Positions 8,251-16,930 of a DNA stretch of 64,000 nucleotides are shown here, piece after piece. Under the pieces are notes generated by a model. That model was given only the letters and a program-made list of their open reading frames with translations, was not told the DNA's origin and searched no databases. The first letter of the stretch is position 1, and the number at the start of each line of letters is the position of its first letter. Source of the stretch: Sporomusa malonica. GTDB taxonomy: Bacteria > Bacillota > Negativicutes > Sporomusales > Sporomusaceae. Made by a program: the position numbers and the translations under genes. The stretch is from the NCBI RefSeq assembly GCF_900176355.1, contig NZ_FWXI01000021.1:28670-92669 (forward strand), given 5' to 3'.

Positions 8251-10263
8251 TTACACTTTAAATTGCAAAGCCATTTGATTCAAACCAGCAGCTGTATCTG
8301 CCAGAGCTTTTGCTGCGCGGTTAATCCCATCCAGTTCCTGGCTGACGCTGACAATGCTTTGGGATACGTCCTGAGTTCCTGAAGCACTTTGTACAATGGT
8401 AGCCGCAACAGATTCGATGGCACGGTTAACTTCGTTCATTTCACCAGTTACTTGCTGCAATTTCATGCCGATGTCTGTGGTGATATTTAGGAACGAGTCT
8501 GCATCAGTCTTGTATTGCTGCCCAACACTCACAAAAGCATCATAATCCTTACGGACAGTTTGGTCAATAAATTGCAATAATTCATTGCTATTGCCAACCA
8601 ATTCGCCGATGGCACCTTGCACTTGCTTTGTAAGATTTTGAATGCCGCCTACCACTTTCGCTGATTCTTCGGCAAGCTTCCGCACCTCTTCGGCGACTAC
8701 CGCAAAGCCACGTCCCTGTTCACCAGCGCGCGCCGCTTCAATTGCAGCATTCAATGCCAGCAGGTTGGTCTGCCCGGCGATAGCCGCTATGGAAGCAGCC
8801 ATTGTGGATATTTCTTCAACTATTTTGGCATCAGCGATGGCCTGAATCACCCGCTTACTGATATCATCATATAGATCCACAGCAGACTGACGGGAAGCCT
8901 GGGCATTCTGCTGCAGGTTGATGGCCTGCTGCTCCACGCCTTTGGCCACTTGACTGCCCTGTGCGGCATTTTGCGTAATCTGCATTACGTTGGCCCCTAC
9001 ATTTTCAGCTGACGCAGTTATTTCTTCCGCGGAGGCGGAAACAGTCTGAAGTCCGGCTGAAACTTCCTGAGTTGAAACTGCCACACTATTCGCCGCATTG
9101 GCCGATTGCCCAGCGCTGGCAGTCAGCTGCTGCGAGGAGGCCGCCAGCAGTTCAGCATTCTTTTTCATCTGCTGGATAATGTTTTTCAGATTAGTTCCCA
9201 TTGTATTAAACGCTATTGATAACTGTCCAACCTCATCATTTGATGTTATCTGCACTGTTTGGGTTAAATCCCCTTCAGCCATTTTTGTCGCTGCTTCTGC
9301 AAGCCGGGTAATAGGCTTCGTCATTCTGCCTGCGATAAAATACATAAATATACCGGCTAACAGTATTGCCACACCAGCGATAAGTATAGCCTGATTTCGG
9401 ATAGAAGCTATTACACGTAATGCTTCCGCTTTACTCTGGGTGGTGCTCACGCCCCATGACGTACCAGGAATTGATGCGTAGCCTGCGTATTTTGATATCC
9501 CTTGGAATTGGTACTCCATTGCCCCCATCTTCCCATCAATCGCCGCTCTTGTCATTTCCTTTAGTTCCGGAGCAACAGCGTCAGTCAGAGGATTCAGTTT
9601 CAATGCAACTTGATCGTTGGGATGAATGAAAACAAGACCAGAGCGCCCTACAACATAAGCGTAGCCATCTTTACCGAATTTCCGGCCTAATACATAGTTC
9701 TTAATACTATCAATATTCATTGCTGCGGCCACAAAACCTTTGACTTGACCGTTGCCTCCCAGTACCGGGGATATCCCCACAGCAACCAGCTTACCGGTAG
9801 ATTTAGAAACCACAGGGTCTCCTGATACAATCGTTGCTTTCTTTTGTATGACATCTTTGAAATACTCACGTTCAGCTACCGAGCCGCTCGTCCCGTCACT
9901 GGCCTGATAACGTCCGTTCAGGTCTACATAAAACAAAGTCTCAATAGTAGACTGTGTCTGCTTTATTTCCGCCAAGCGAGTGACAATAACCGTCTGATCT
10001 TCGGATTTAATTTTTGCATCCATTGCAATGAATTCAACCGTTGTCTTTATCCTTGCTACATCTTTGGCAATTCCTTCGCCGGTAGCTTCCGCATTACTCC
10101 GCATCTCTACTTCAATCTGGTTGGACAGTGCGAGCTCGCTCTCTTTAATGCTTAGATATGCAGAAACACTTATCGCCAAAGCCACCACAAGACAAACTGC
10201 AATAACCAGCTTTGTTTTCATACTACTTAATCCAATCTTGTCAGTTTTTGCATTTTTCGACAT
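8251..10263 (-). CDS. methyl-accepting chemotaxis protein with dCache sensor
   Basis: 670 residues. A transmembrane helix near 17-38 is followed by a periplasmic double-Cache-type sensor (about 40-285), with [14 protein letters not shown] and [16 protein letters not shown] second helix lies at about 288-310 and a HAMP domain at about 311-365. The cytoplasmic MA domain carries the hairpin signature [20 protein letters not shown] near residue 500. It should relay an extracellular small-molecule signal to CheA/CheW. The central signalling region is complete, but no CheA, CheW or flagellar genes are nearby. The gene lies 122 nt downstream of an orphan amino-acid binding lipoprotein, itself downstream of a GGDEF/HD-GYP sensor, so the three may sense related ligands. 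Confidence 0.95.
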   Translation of the reverse strand: MSKNAKTDKIGLSSMKTKLVIAVCLVVALAISVSAYLSIKESELALSNQIEVEMRSNAEATGEGIAKDVARIKTTVEFIAMDAKIKSEDQTVIVTRLAEIKQTQSTIETLFYVDLNGRYQASDGTSGSVAEREYFKDVIQKKATIVSGDPVVSKSTGKLVAVGISPVLGGNGQVKGFVAAAMNIDSIKNYVLGRKFGKDGYAYVVGRSGLVFIHPNDQVALKLNPLTDAVAPELKEMTRAAIDGKMGAMEYQFQGISKYAGYASIPGTSWGVSTTQSKAEALRVIASIRNQAILIAGVAILLAGIFMYFIAGRMTKPITRLAEAATKMAEGDLTQTVQITSNDEVGQLSIAFNTMGTNLKNIIQQMKKNAELLAASSQQLTASAGQSANAANSVAVSTQEVSAGLQTVSASAEEITASAENVGANVMQITQNAAQGSQVAKGVEQQAINLQQNAQASRQSAVDLYDDISKRVIQAIADAKIVEEISTMAASIAAIAGQTNLLALNAAIEAARAGEQGRGFAVVAEEVRKLAEESAKVVGGIQNLTKQVQGAIGELVGNSNELLQFIDQTVRKDYDAFVSVGQQYKTDADSFLNITTDIGMKLQQVTGEMNEVNRAIESVAATIVQSASGTQDVSQSIVSVSQELDGINRAAKALADTAAGLNQMALQFKV

Positions 10264-10385
10264 TTTTACCCGCCTCCTACAAAAGTATTAAACTTGCCTG
10301 ATAGCGTACTCAAAAACAGCAACTTGAATTATTTATATATTTCGACAACAATTTGTAGGTTCCTTTGTTATCTGTATAATATTGT

Positions 10386-11183
10386 CTAATTGCCCTTATC
10401 TAGCCACTTATGTTGTAAAGTCGTACTGAACCCAGATTTGTCCATATTATCAATTGTTTTATTGATAAAGTCTAACATTTTTTTATCTCCTTTTTTTATT
10501 GCTACCCCTAAATCAGCGGTCATTAGTGGTTCCCCGATAATATCCATACTGTCATGATGTTTATCATATTCGTTTTGGTGCAGCCGATCATTTATAACCG
10601 CATCCAATCGCCCTTTTTCTAAATCCTCCAGGTACTCGCTACTCTCCCGATAACTCTTAATGATGATCTGAATACCCTTCTCTTTTAAGCTCTGAGCTAC
10701 TTTTTCACTCGTAGCTCCGGTTTTAACACCTACCATTTTCCCATTAAGATCACGTATATTTTGTATTGATAGATCATTATTTCGTACTACTAGCACCATA
10801 TCTGTTGTAACGTACGGTCGCGAAAAATCAATTTGCTCTTTACGGTCTTTGGTGATATACATGGCAGCTATTGCTATATCTGCTTGATTATTTTGTAATG
10901 CAGGTACTAAGCTTGTAAACTGCAGCACTTTAACCTCTAGAGTTGCTCCCATTTCTTTAGCAAGCGCATTGGCAAGATCAATATCATAGCCAATTAACTG
11001 ATTTGTTTTTTCGTCTAGGTATACAAATGGCCGATAAATACTTGTCGCTACTACGAGTTTCCGCTTTGCTTCACTGTTATTACCACGTCTACTTCCGTAT
11101 TCATCTGGCAAGGAACATCCGGTTGAAACTAATGACACCACGAGCATAATGATAGAAAACCAGCGAGTTAATTTCGCCCTCAC
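10386..11183 (-). CDS. family 3 extracellular solute-binding lipoprotein, orphan
   Basis: 265 residues with a lipoprotein signal (VSTGCS, Cys23). The mature part is a periplasmic amino-acid-binding fold of the HisJ/ArtI type: YRPFVYLDEKTNQLIGYDIDLANALAKEMG, then FTSLVPALQNNQADIAIAAM, the IDFSRPYV motif, and a second lobe with VGVKTGATSE. No permease or ATPase gene is near. The neighbours are a GGDEF/HD-GYP sensor 62 nt upstream on the same strand and a chemoreceptor 122 nt downstream. A sensory rather than transport role is therefore plausible, though the protein could work with a transporter elsewhere. Confidence 0.9.
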   Translation of the reverse strand: MRAKLTRWFSIIMLVVSLVSTGCSLPDEYGSRRGNNSEAKRKLVVATSIYRPFVYLDEKTNQLIGYDIDLANALAKEMGATLEVKVLQFTSLVPALQNNQADIAIAAMYITKDRKEQIDFSRPYVTTDMVLVVRNNDLSIQNIRDLNGKMVGVKTGATSEKVAQSLKEKGIQIIIKSYRESSEYLEDLEKGRLDAVINDRLHQNEYDKHHDSMDIIGEPLMTADLGVAIKKGDKKMLDFINKTIDNMDKSGFSTTLQHKWLDKGN

Positions 11184-11245
11184 TATATCTCCTCCTTGTC
11201 ACAACAGATAAACGTAGCCTTTAGCGACTCTAAGATACGATGACA

Positions 11246-13741
11246 TTACTCATCAGGATCTGTAATCATTTCAATAAAGCTATGAACCAAATTGGGATCA
11301 AACATTTTTCCGGCACACCGCGTTAGCTCGATACAAGCTGTGTCCTTGTCCATGCCCTTGCGATAAGGTCTATCATTAGTCATGGCATCATAGGCATCTA
11401 CGATAGCTAAGATACGACTTTCAAGTGGTATCTCGGTTCCCTTCAAACCTATCGGATAACCATTTCCATTCCACCACTCATGATGCTTAAGAATCCAATC
11501 TGCAATATGATTCAATTCAGGAGATGCAATAGCTATTCGGTATCCGATTTCACTATGCCGCCGCATTTCAGCCAACTCAGTTTCATCCAGCGGGCCTGGC
11601 TTAAATAAGATTCCATCAGGTATTCCAACTTTCCCTAGATCATGAAACTGCGCGAAGAGTTTCATATCCCCAATTGCATATTCGTGAACACCGGCTCGTC
11701 GAGCTAATTTTTCCACAAGCTCTTGCATGCGCTCCCCATGCCCCTCTGTGATAAAATCACGGGCATGAAGTGCATGCATCAGCGTTTTTACAAGAGCACT
11801 TCTGGCGCTCTGACTACGATGCAGCTTCTCTTTATACATTCTGTTATCAGCCAGCTTCACAGCATCCTTCAGTGAAGCTGCATGAGAGACTGATGCATAT
11901 CCCAGTGATAAACTAATCGTAAAATCTGATCGACTGCTATTATACACACGTAACTTTTGGTGAATTCGAGTATAGACTGTTGCTAACTCCGCCTCCCCAG
12001 CGCCAGGTAACAGAATGCCGAATTCATCCCCACCAATGCGAGCCAGTACTGCTTCATGGGGTATCGAGGATTGTAGTATCTCTGCCGCTGTCTTTAGCAG
12101 CAGGTCTCCTTTTTCATGGCCTAACGTATCATTGATCAGCTTCAATCCGTCAACATCGCAAACGATTATACCAAGCCTGTCCATTTTCTGTTCACTTTCA
12201 AGCCGCTGTAGTTCCTGTTCAAAATAGTTTCGATTAAATACACCTGTCAATACGTCGCGGAAACTCATGTACTGTAATTGGTTTTCAGCTCTTTTACGCT
12301 CCGATATGTCTCGGTAGATAGCATATATTCCAGCAACCTGGTCATCGATGATAATCGGATAGGCAATCAACTGAACATCGACCAAGCTTCCATCTTTTCT
12401 TTTTCTGGTAGTGTCTAATTGGCACTTGACACTTTCTAAAACAGTCTTTGAAATTGCCAGGCCTTCTTCATAAAGGGTACTGGGAACAATAACGTCGTCA
12501 ATTAACCTACCGTAAACTTCCCTCAATTCATATTGGAAAAATGACTCGAAATCCCTATTTATATCGATAATTCTTGCCTGCGAGTCAAGTATCGCAATGC
12601 TTTCAGGAGAATTCTCAAAAAGCTGAGCAAAGTATATTTTCTGGCGCTGCAACTCGGTCGCCGTTTGGTCTCGCTGCTGCAATAATGCTTGAATATGTTT
12701 AACCATATTATGAAATTTTGTGTTTAATTCAGCCAGTTCATCTGATGAATGGTCTGTAAACTGGATTGAAAAATCTCCTGCTTCTACCCGTTTCATATCA
12801 AGTATGAGTTTATGCATTCTTCCTACAAACCTTCTGGCCGCCAACAGACTGATAATTATAGCTGCCAAAACACTCCAAAAGCCTACTTGCATCGTTTTGT
12901 TTTTTATGGGAAGAGACTCATTGGCAAAAGCAGCTTCAGGAATAAATCCAACCAGCGTCCAACCAGTCTGGGCAATATTCACTGCACTGACAAATACCGT
13001 TCTCTCGCCGTCACTATAGTAAATAGATTTTTTTGGATGCTGAACAAGGGTTTGAAACCACCCCTCCTCTGAAACATTTTTCCCCAGTTCGCTTACTTCA
13101 TTGTGCGCAATAATATTGGCATCCTTGTCTATCAGAATGGCATACGCACCAGTCCCTAATTTAAGATCACGAATGATATCTGAAAGCTTATACAAAGAGG
13201 TGTCAATCGCAAATACCCCCACTAACTCCCCATTGTGTTCGATGCTTTTCACAGCCGAAATAACAGTATTTTGGGAAATTGTTTCAATATAAGGATTGCT
13301 CCAAACTATTGTACCAGGGTTAGTAAAAGCAGCCTTATACCACGGACGTACACGTGGATCGTAGCCTGAATCTGGTTGCCATGATGGTACGACGTCAATT
13401 TTTCCGTCAGCACTGCCAAAGTAGACATACCAGATATGATCATTAAATCTTCGTTGATTTTCCCATTCCTGCAATACCACGCCCCCTATCTCTCTGCTTG
13501 CTATAGCCGAATTGAAGTTTGGGCTGCTTGTTAGCAGGTTAATGGTATTCTCTGTTTCACCTACATACTTTTGGATAAAATAATCTGCTGCAATTCCCAT
13601 GATGTGCAAACTTGTATTCTGCATCCGCTGTATCAGTATTCTTTCCGATGCCTGATATGTCAGGAATCCCAGGAGAATCACAGGAACAGTTATGATGATA
13701 ATTGAAAAAACAGATAGTTTTTTGACAATATTCCACCGCAT
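11246..13741 (-). CDS. membrane c-di-GMP enzyme: Cache-HAMP-PAS-GGDEF-HD-GYP
   Basis: 831 residues. Order: transmembrane helix about 8-29, Cache sensor about 33-275 (GVFAIDTSLYKLSDII), transmembrane helix about 285-305, HAMP, PAS (about 370-480, SPESIAILDSQARIIDINRDF), GGDEF (about 490-650) and HD-GYP (about 655-831). The GGDEF domain keeps CDVDGLKLINDTLGH and IGGDEF, so diguanylate cyclase activity is possible; I see no RxxD inhibitory site before it. The HD-GYP domain keeps HDLGKVGIPD and NGNGYP, expected for a phosphodiesterase. ATG 13741 follows AAGGAGA. The gene heads a run with the solute-binding protein and chemoreceptor. Confidence 0.95.
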   Translation of the reverse strand: MRWNIVKKLSVFSIIIITVPVILLGFLTYQASERILIQRMQNTSLHIMGIAADYFIQKYVGETENTINLLTSSPNFNSAIASREIGGVVLQEWENQRRFNDHIWYVYFGSADGKIDVVPSWQPDSGYDPRVRPWYKAAFTNPGTIVWSNPYIETISQNTVISAVKSIEHNGELVGVFAIDTSLYKLSDIIRDLKLGTGAYAILIDKDANIIAHNEVSELGKNVSEEGWFQTLVQHPKKSIYYSDGERTVFVSAVNIAQTGWTLVGFIPEAAFANESLPIKNKTMQVGFWSVLAAIIISLLAARRFVGRMHKLILDMKRVEAGDFSIQFTDHSSDELAELNTKFHNMVKHIQALLQQRDQTATELQRQKIYFAQLFENSPESIAILDSQARIIDINRDFESFFQYELREVYGRLIDDVIVPSTLYEEGLAISKTVLESVKCQLDTTRKRKDGSLVDVQLIAYPIIIDDQVAGIYAIYRDISERKRAENQLQYMSFRDVLTGVFNRNYFEQELQRLESEQKMDRLGIIVCDVDGLKLINDTLGHEKGDLLLKTAAEILQSSIPHEAVLARIGGDEFGILLPGAGEAELATVYTRIHQKLRVYNSSRSDFTISLSLGYASVSHAASLKDAVKLADNRMYKEKLHRSQSARSALVKTLMHALHARDFITEGHGERMQELVEKLARRAGVHEYAIGDMKLFAQFHDLGKVGIPDGILFKPGPLDETELAEMRRHSEIGYRIAIASPELNHIADWILKHHEWWNGNGYPIGLKGTEIPLESRILAIVDAYDAMTNDRPYRKGMDKDTACIELTRCAGKMFDPNLVHSFIEMITDPDE

Positions 13742-13775
13742 AACATATCTCCTTAGATTAATATCGCTGATTTTA

Positions 13776-13862
13776 GTAAAGAAAACACGGCTTGAGCCGA
13801 GCCTTTGGCGACAGCGGAAACCGATGTTGCCTTATCCAGACGGAAAGTTGTACTTTAACAGG
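13776..13862 (+). repeat. dispersed intergenic repeat, copy 2
   Basis: It matches copy 1 at 6011-6100 over nearly the whole length, with a handful of substitutions and one single-base indel. It lies in the 5' region of the GGDEF/HD-GYP gene, in the opposite orientation to that gene. Confidence 0.75.
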
Positions 13863-14050
13863 ACAAAAGAGCCCATCGTACTAACGATGGGCCGTCATTG
13901 GCCTAAAAGTAATATCCTTTGTTAACAGTTTAGTATCAACTAGGACTATTGTAAATACAAAACAGCCACATTTAGACAATTTTCCGCATTCCTGAATAAT
14001 AGACCAATTGCCGGTTTCTTTTTGCTTAGATTTAATTTTTAAATAGGAAA

Positions 14051-14086
14051 AAGGGTATTCGATGCATCTCACATCAAATACCCCTT
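14051..14086 (-). terminator. terminator-like hairpin
   Basis: AAGGGTATT-C-GATG pairs with CATC-A-AATACCCCTT. On the minus strand the stem is followed by a short T run. The hairpin at 13871-13892 lies beyond it. Confidence 0.5.
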
Positions 14087-14155
14087 GCAATACATTATAT
14101 TTAAGACTAAACTGGAAACATGTGGGGAGACATATTTTTTTAAATACTCAAGGAG

Positions 14156-14743
14156 GTGATTGAAATATATCTGCTTAAGAAGGTATTGTTAATGCTCCTA
14201 CTCTTTTGTCTTTCAAATATTACCCTTCCCGCCTATGCTATTACGCCACTTAATGTGGCTATTTTGCAGCCAATCAACACAGCAACATACAAGTACATGG
14301 ATGATGTTCAAATAATCCAGGATACTATAAAAAAGCCGTTCAAATACCCCTATTATACATTGATGCCTTCGGACACGGTTGAACATATAACTCAAACCTT
14401 TTTAGTAGAAAATAGGTCTGCCAAGTTGACCGATAAGAAATCCATGTCTGATCTTTCAGATAAACTTTCCGCAGATATTATAGTCGTTGTAGAATTATCA
14501 AAATTTCGGATGAATCAGATTTATTCTCCTTGGCTTGATGACACGTATATTGAGTCTAATATAATCTTGAAGTGCTATGCTTACTCAGCTATAACTAAAA
14601 AATACGATGTAATCAAAGTGGTCAAATCCATAAGAGAACCAGAAAGCGTTAATACGAGTGCCGCCTTTGCCTTTAAGGAACTGACTGAAGAGATACTGGT
14701 GAAGTTACCTTATAAGCGCATTCCAGTTAGTAATGTGCTATAG
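14156..14743 (+). CDS. secreted protein of unknown function
   Basis: 195 codons. The N-terminus is a signal peptide (LLKKVLLMLLLFCLSNITLPAYA, cleavage near residue 28). The mature 165 residues are mostly beta/alpha, with NVAILQPINTATYKYMDD and ADIIVVVELSKF, reminiscent of the N-terminal region of CsgG-like or lipoprotein-type envelope proteins. I recognise no family with confidence. The start is uncertain. A perfect AAGGAGG (14150-14156) overlaps the GTG at 14156, and the codons at proper distance are ATA (14165) or CTG (14171). ATG 14192 is possible behind AGAAGG but would remove the charged part of the signal peptide. It is monocistronic, with a strong terminator behind. Confidence 0.7.
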   Translation: MIEIYLLKKVLLMLLLFCLSNITLPAYAITPLNVAILQPINTATYKYMDDVQIIQDTIKKPFKYPYYTLMPSDTVEHITQTFLVENRSAKLTDKKSMSDLSDKLSADIIVVVELSKFRMNQIYSPWLDDTYIESNIILKCYAYSAITKKYDVIKVVKSIREPESVNTSAAFAFKELTEEILVKLPYKRIPVSNVL

Positions 14744-14765
14744 CCAAGGTTTCGTCCCACAGACA

Positions 14766-14798
14766 AGTAGCCCAGCGGATTTCCACCGCTGGGCTACT
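14766..14798. terminator. bidirectional terminator between convergent genes
   Basis: AGTAGCCCAGCGG and CCGCTGGGCTACT form a perfect 13-bp stem with a 7-nt loop. It lies between the plus-strand gene ending at 14743 and the long minus-strand operon ending at 14806. Confidence 0.85.
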
Positions 14799-14805
14799 AC
14801 CTGTT

Positions 14806-15231
14806 TTAGGTCATCTCTTTGGCATAACCTTTACTCATTATCAATACATTATGCCCTTGCTCCCATTTGTATACGACTTCATCCATTTTCTGTTTCACAA
14901 AGTATATCCCCAGACCGCCCACCGCACGTTCCTCAAGTGGTATATCAAGATTAGGTACTGCCATCTCTAAGGGATTAAACGGTTCTCCATCATCAGTGAC
15001 TATTAATCTTAATAAGTTGTTCTCCCAAAAGATATCCACCCTAATGCAATGTTCCAGCTTATCCTTATACCCATAGGACATAATATTGGTGATAATTTCT
15101 TCAAGCACTAAATTCATATCAAAAACAATGCGTAAAGGCAAAGCATGTACTTGTCCGAACGCCTCTATCGCTAAAACCATTGTTTCGATCTCGGACAAAT
15201 CATTCTTCAATATAATACTCTCATGGCTCAT
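14806..15231 (-). CDS. RsbW/SpoIIAB-type anti-sigma factor kinase
   Basis: 141 residues forming a GHKL (HATPase_c_2) domain. The N box is MNLVLEEIITNIMSYGY, with the Mg-coordinating Glu. The G1 box is TDDGEPFNP and the G2-like box is GGLGIYFVKQKMDEVVY. Such proteins bind a sigma factor or another partner and phosphorylate a STAS antagonist on serine. The cognate antagonist is probably the STAS protein 12 nt upstream (15244-15573). No sigma factor gene is in the operon, so the final target is unknown. It is the last gene of the run from 31362, just before the terminator at 14766. Confidence 0.9.
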   Translation of the reverse strand: MSHESIILKNDLSEIETMVLAIEAFGQVHALPLRIVFDMNLVLEEIITNIMSYGYKDKLEHCIRVDIFWENNLLRLIVTDDGEPFNPLEMAVPNLDIPLEERAVGGLGIYFVKQKMDEVVYKWEQGHNVLIMSKGYAKEMT

Positions 15232-15243
15232 AATAATGCACTC

Positions 15244-15573
15244 TCATGATAACTGTTGGATTGCTTCATCAGCAGTATCACAAATTGTAAATAGAGGAAT
15301 AAAACCTGCCATATCAAACACTTCACTTACCTGAGGACGTAAGGAACATAGCGCAATGCTCCCACCAGATTTTCTCATAGTTTTTAATACCGACAGAAAT
15401 ACCCTCAACCCAGCACTAGAAATATACTCATTTTGCGAGAAATTACACACTATTTTTTTTGTACCACCACTCAATAACTCCGACATTTTTGTTTCTACTG
15501 CTTTAGCACTATTGGCATCCACTCTGGTTAGTATTGTAACTACCGTAATTTCGCCTACTTTATTCACTTCCAT
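15244..15573 (-). CDS. STAS-domain anti-sigma factor antagonist (second copy)
   Basis: 109 residues from ATG 15573, placed behind AAGGAGGG; the frame is open 11 codons further but without a binding site. The STAS core shows VDANSAKAVE, IVCNFSQNEYISSAGLRVFL with the phospho-accepting serine in SSAG, and SEVFDMAGF. It is very close in sequence to the STAS protein at 31036-31362, including a nearly identical stretch around the phospho site at DNA level. The two copies bracket the operon. It should bind and be phosphorylated by the kinase at 14806-15231, and be dephosphorylated by the SpoIIE-type phosphatase at 29543-30931. Confidence 0.9.
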   Translation of the reverse strand: MEVNKVGEITVVTILTRVDANSAKAVETKMSELLSGGTKKIVCNFSQNEYISSAGLRVFLSVLKTMRKSGGSIALCSLRPQVSEVFDMAGFIPLFTICDTADEAIQQLS

Positions 15574-15617
15574 TGTTTGCCCTCCTTTAATTTTAAATTC
15601 ACCCAAACCTCAAGAAC

Positions 15618-16457
15618 CTATCTTAAATCACCGCTAAGGCGAAATAGTAAATTAGCCGTTAGACGTCGCCGATACTCAGCACTTGCCCGAATATCATCAA
15701 TAGGATTAGCGCCTAGAATCGCCATTTCTCCTGCCTGAGATAGAATTTCGTCAGATAGAACCTTCCCCGTAAGAAAATTTTCTACTTCTGGCAGTATCAT
15801 AACGGTAGGACCGACACTTCCCCAGGCTAATTTAATATTTTCCACTGTTTTATCAGCGTTTAATTCCAGCATAACAGCCAAACTGGCAATAGCAATGGCC
15901 AGTGCTTTGCGTTTGCCAACCTTATAATAAGCAGAAAACGCTTTCGGCGCCGGCAAAGGAATATGAATACCTGTTACAACTTCACCTTTTTCCAGCATTG
16001 TGCAACCAGGACCTTGAATAAATTCAGTAATCGGCACACAGCGCTCTGCTGCTTGGCTGCTAATTGCGATCTTTGCCCCAAGAACGTAAAGCGGTGGCAA
16101 CGTGTCTCCTGCCGGCGATGCGGTACACAAATTTCCACCTAGCGTTCCACTATGCCGGACTGGTGGCGATCCAAGCACTGATAACGCATCATGCAGAACC
16201 GGGAAACGTTCCTTTATAATTGGCAGTTCCCAAAGCTGTTGGTGGGTCACACCCGCACCAATAAAAATATCAGTTTCAGTCTCTTCCACTTGCTGCAACT
16301 GGGCCAAATGCTCCACAGAAAACAAAGCCGGCGGTTTATTTCCATGTTTTCTAATCTGAACTAAAATATCAGTGCCACCGGCTAATATACGCCCCTCAGG
16401 GTATGTCGTAAACAGTTCACTTAACTCTTCCATTGTGCGCGGAAAAAGAACCTCCAT
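15618..16457 (-). CDS. molybdenum hydroxylase FAD-binding subunit (XdhB/CoxM type)
   Basis: 279 residues. The N-terminal PCMH-type FAD domain carries EGRILAGGTDILVQIRKHG near residue 20 and, further on, GTLGGNLCTASPAGDTLPPL. The C-terminal CO_deh_flav_C domain covers about 175-279. This subunit passes electrons between the [2Fe-2S] subunit and NAD or another acceptor. Its start overlaps the stop of the iron-sulfur subunit (ATGA-type overlap at 16457). Together with 16457-16930 and 16927-19272 it forms a complete three-subunit enzyme of the xanthine/aldehyde dehydrogenase family. The substrate cannot be read from the sequence. Confidence 0.93.
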   Translation of the reverse strand: MEVLFPRTMEELSELFTTYPEGRILAGGTDILVQIRKHGNKPPALFSVEHLAQLQQVEETETDIFIGAGVTHQQLWELPIIKERFPVLHDALSVLGSPPVRHSGTLGGNLCTASPAGDTLPPLYVLGAKIAISSQAAERCVPITEFIQGPGCTMLEKGEVVTGIHIPLPAPKAFSAYYKVGKRKALAIAIASLAVMLELNADKTVENIKLAWGSVGPTVMILPEVENFLTGKVLSDEILSQAGEMAILGANPIDDIRASAEYRRRLTANLLFRLSGDLR

Positions 16458-16930
16458 TACTCACGCCTCCCCTTAAGCAAGGCAGCTGCCGCTAGCACAG
16501 CCTCTACAATTTTCTGGTAGCCGGTACAACGACATAAATTGCCACTTAACCCTGCCCGAATTTCCTCACTGGTTGGCTGCGGATTACGCTGCAGCAAATC
16601 TAACACTGCCAGCACCATACCAGGAGTACAGAAACCACACTGCACCGCACCATGATCAATAAATGTCTGCTGCACAATGGCGAAGCCTCCCTCAGGTGCT
16701 ACGCCTTCAATGGTGGTTACTTCCATACCTTCCAGTTGAGCCGCCAGCATCAAACAAGAAAGACGGCTTGTTCCATTAACAAGTATCGTACAAGCGCCGC
16801 ATTCACCTGCACCACAACACTCTTTTACGCCAGTAAGTCCCAAATCTTCCCGCAAAAGATCAACTACCCGCCGATCAGACTGAGTCTCTACAATGGTGTC
16901 CTTACCATTGAGTATAAATTTCACTCTCAT
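16457..16930 (-). CDS. molybdenum hydroxylase [2Fe-2S] subunit (XdhC/CoxS type)
   Basis: 157 residues with two [2Fe-2S] clusters. The N-terminal plant-type ferredoxin fold carries CCGAGECGACTILV. The C-terminal four-helix domain carries CGFCTPGM and LCRCTGYQKIVEAV. The layout and length are standard for the small subunit of xanthine dehydrogenase, CO dehydrogenase and related enzymes. It overlaps the molybdopterin subunit upstream by 4 nt and the FAD subunit downstream by 1 nt, consistent with tightly coupled translation of the three subunits. Confidence 0.95.
   Translation of the reverse strand: MRVKFILNGKDTIVETQSDRRVVDLLREDLGLTGVKECCGAGECGACTILVNGTSRLSCLMLAAQLEGMEVTTIEGVAPEGGFAIVQQTFIDHGAVQCGFCTPGMVLAVLDLLQRNPQPTSEEIRAGLSGNLCRCTGYQKIVEAVLAAAALLKGRRE

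Larger units (their letters stand above)
13742..14155. other. 414-bp intergenic region with repeat copy and two hairpins
   Basis: It contains repeat copy 2 (13776-13862), hairpin GCCCATCGT/ACGATGGGC (13871-13892) and a terminator-like hairpin (14051-14086). The remaining sequence is AT-rich, with no credible gene. Confidence 0.6.

Noticed and set aside
13881..14090. 69-codon minus-strand frame
   Set aside because: It starts inside a hairpin, has no ribosome binding site and crosses intergenic structures.
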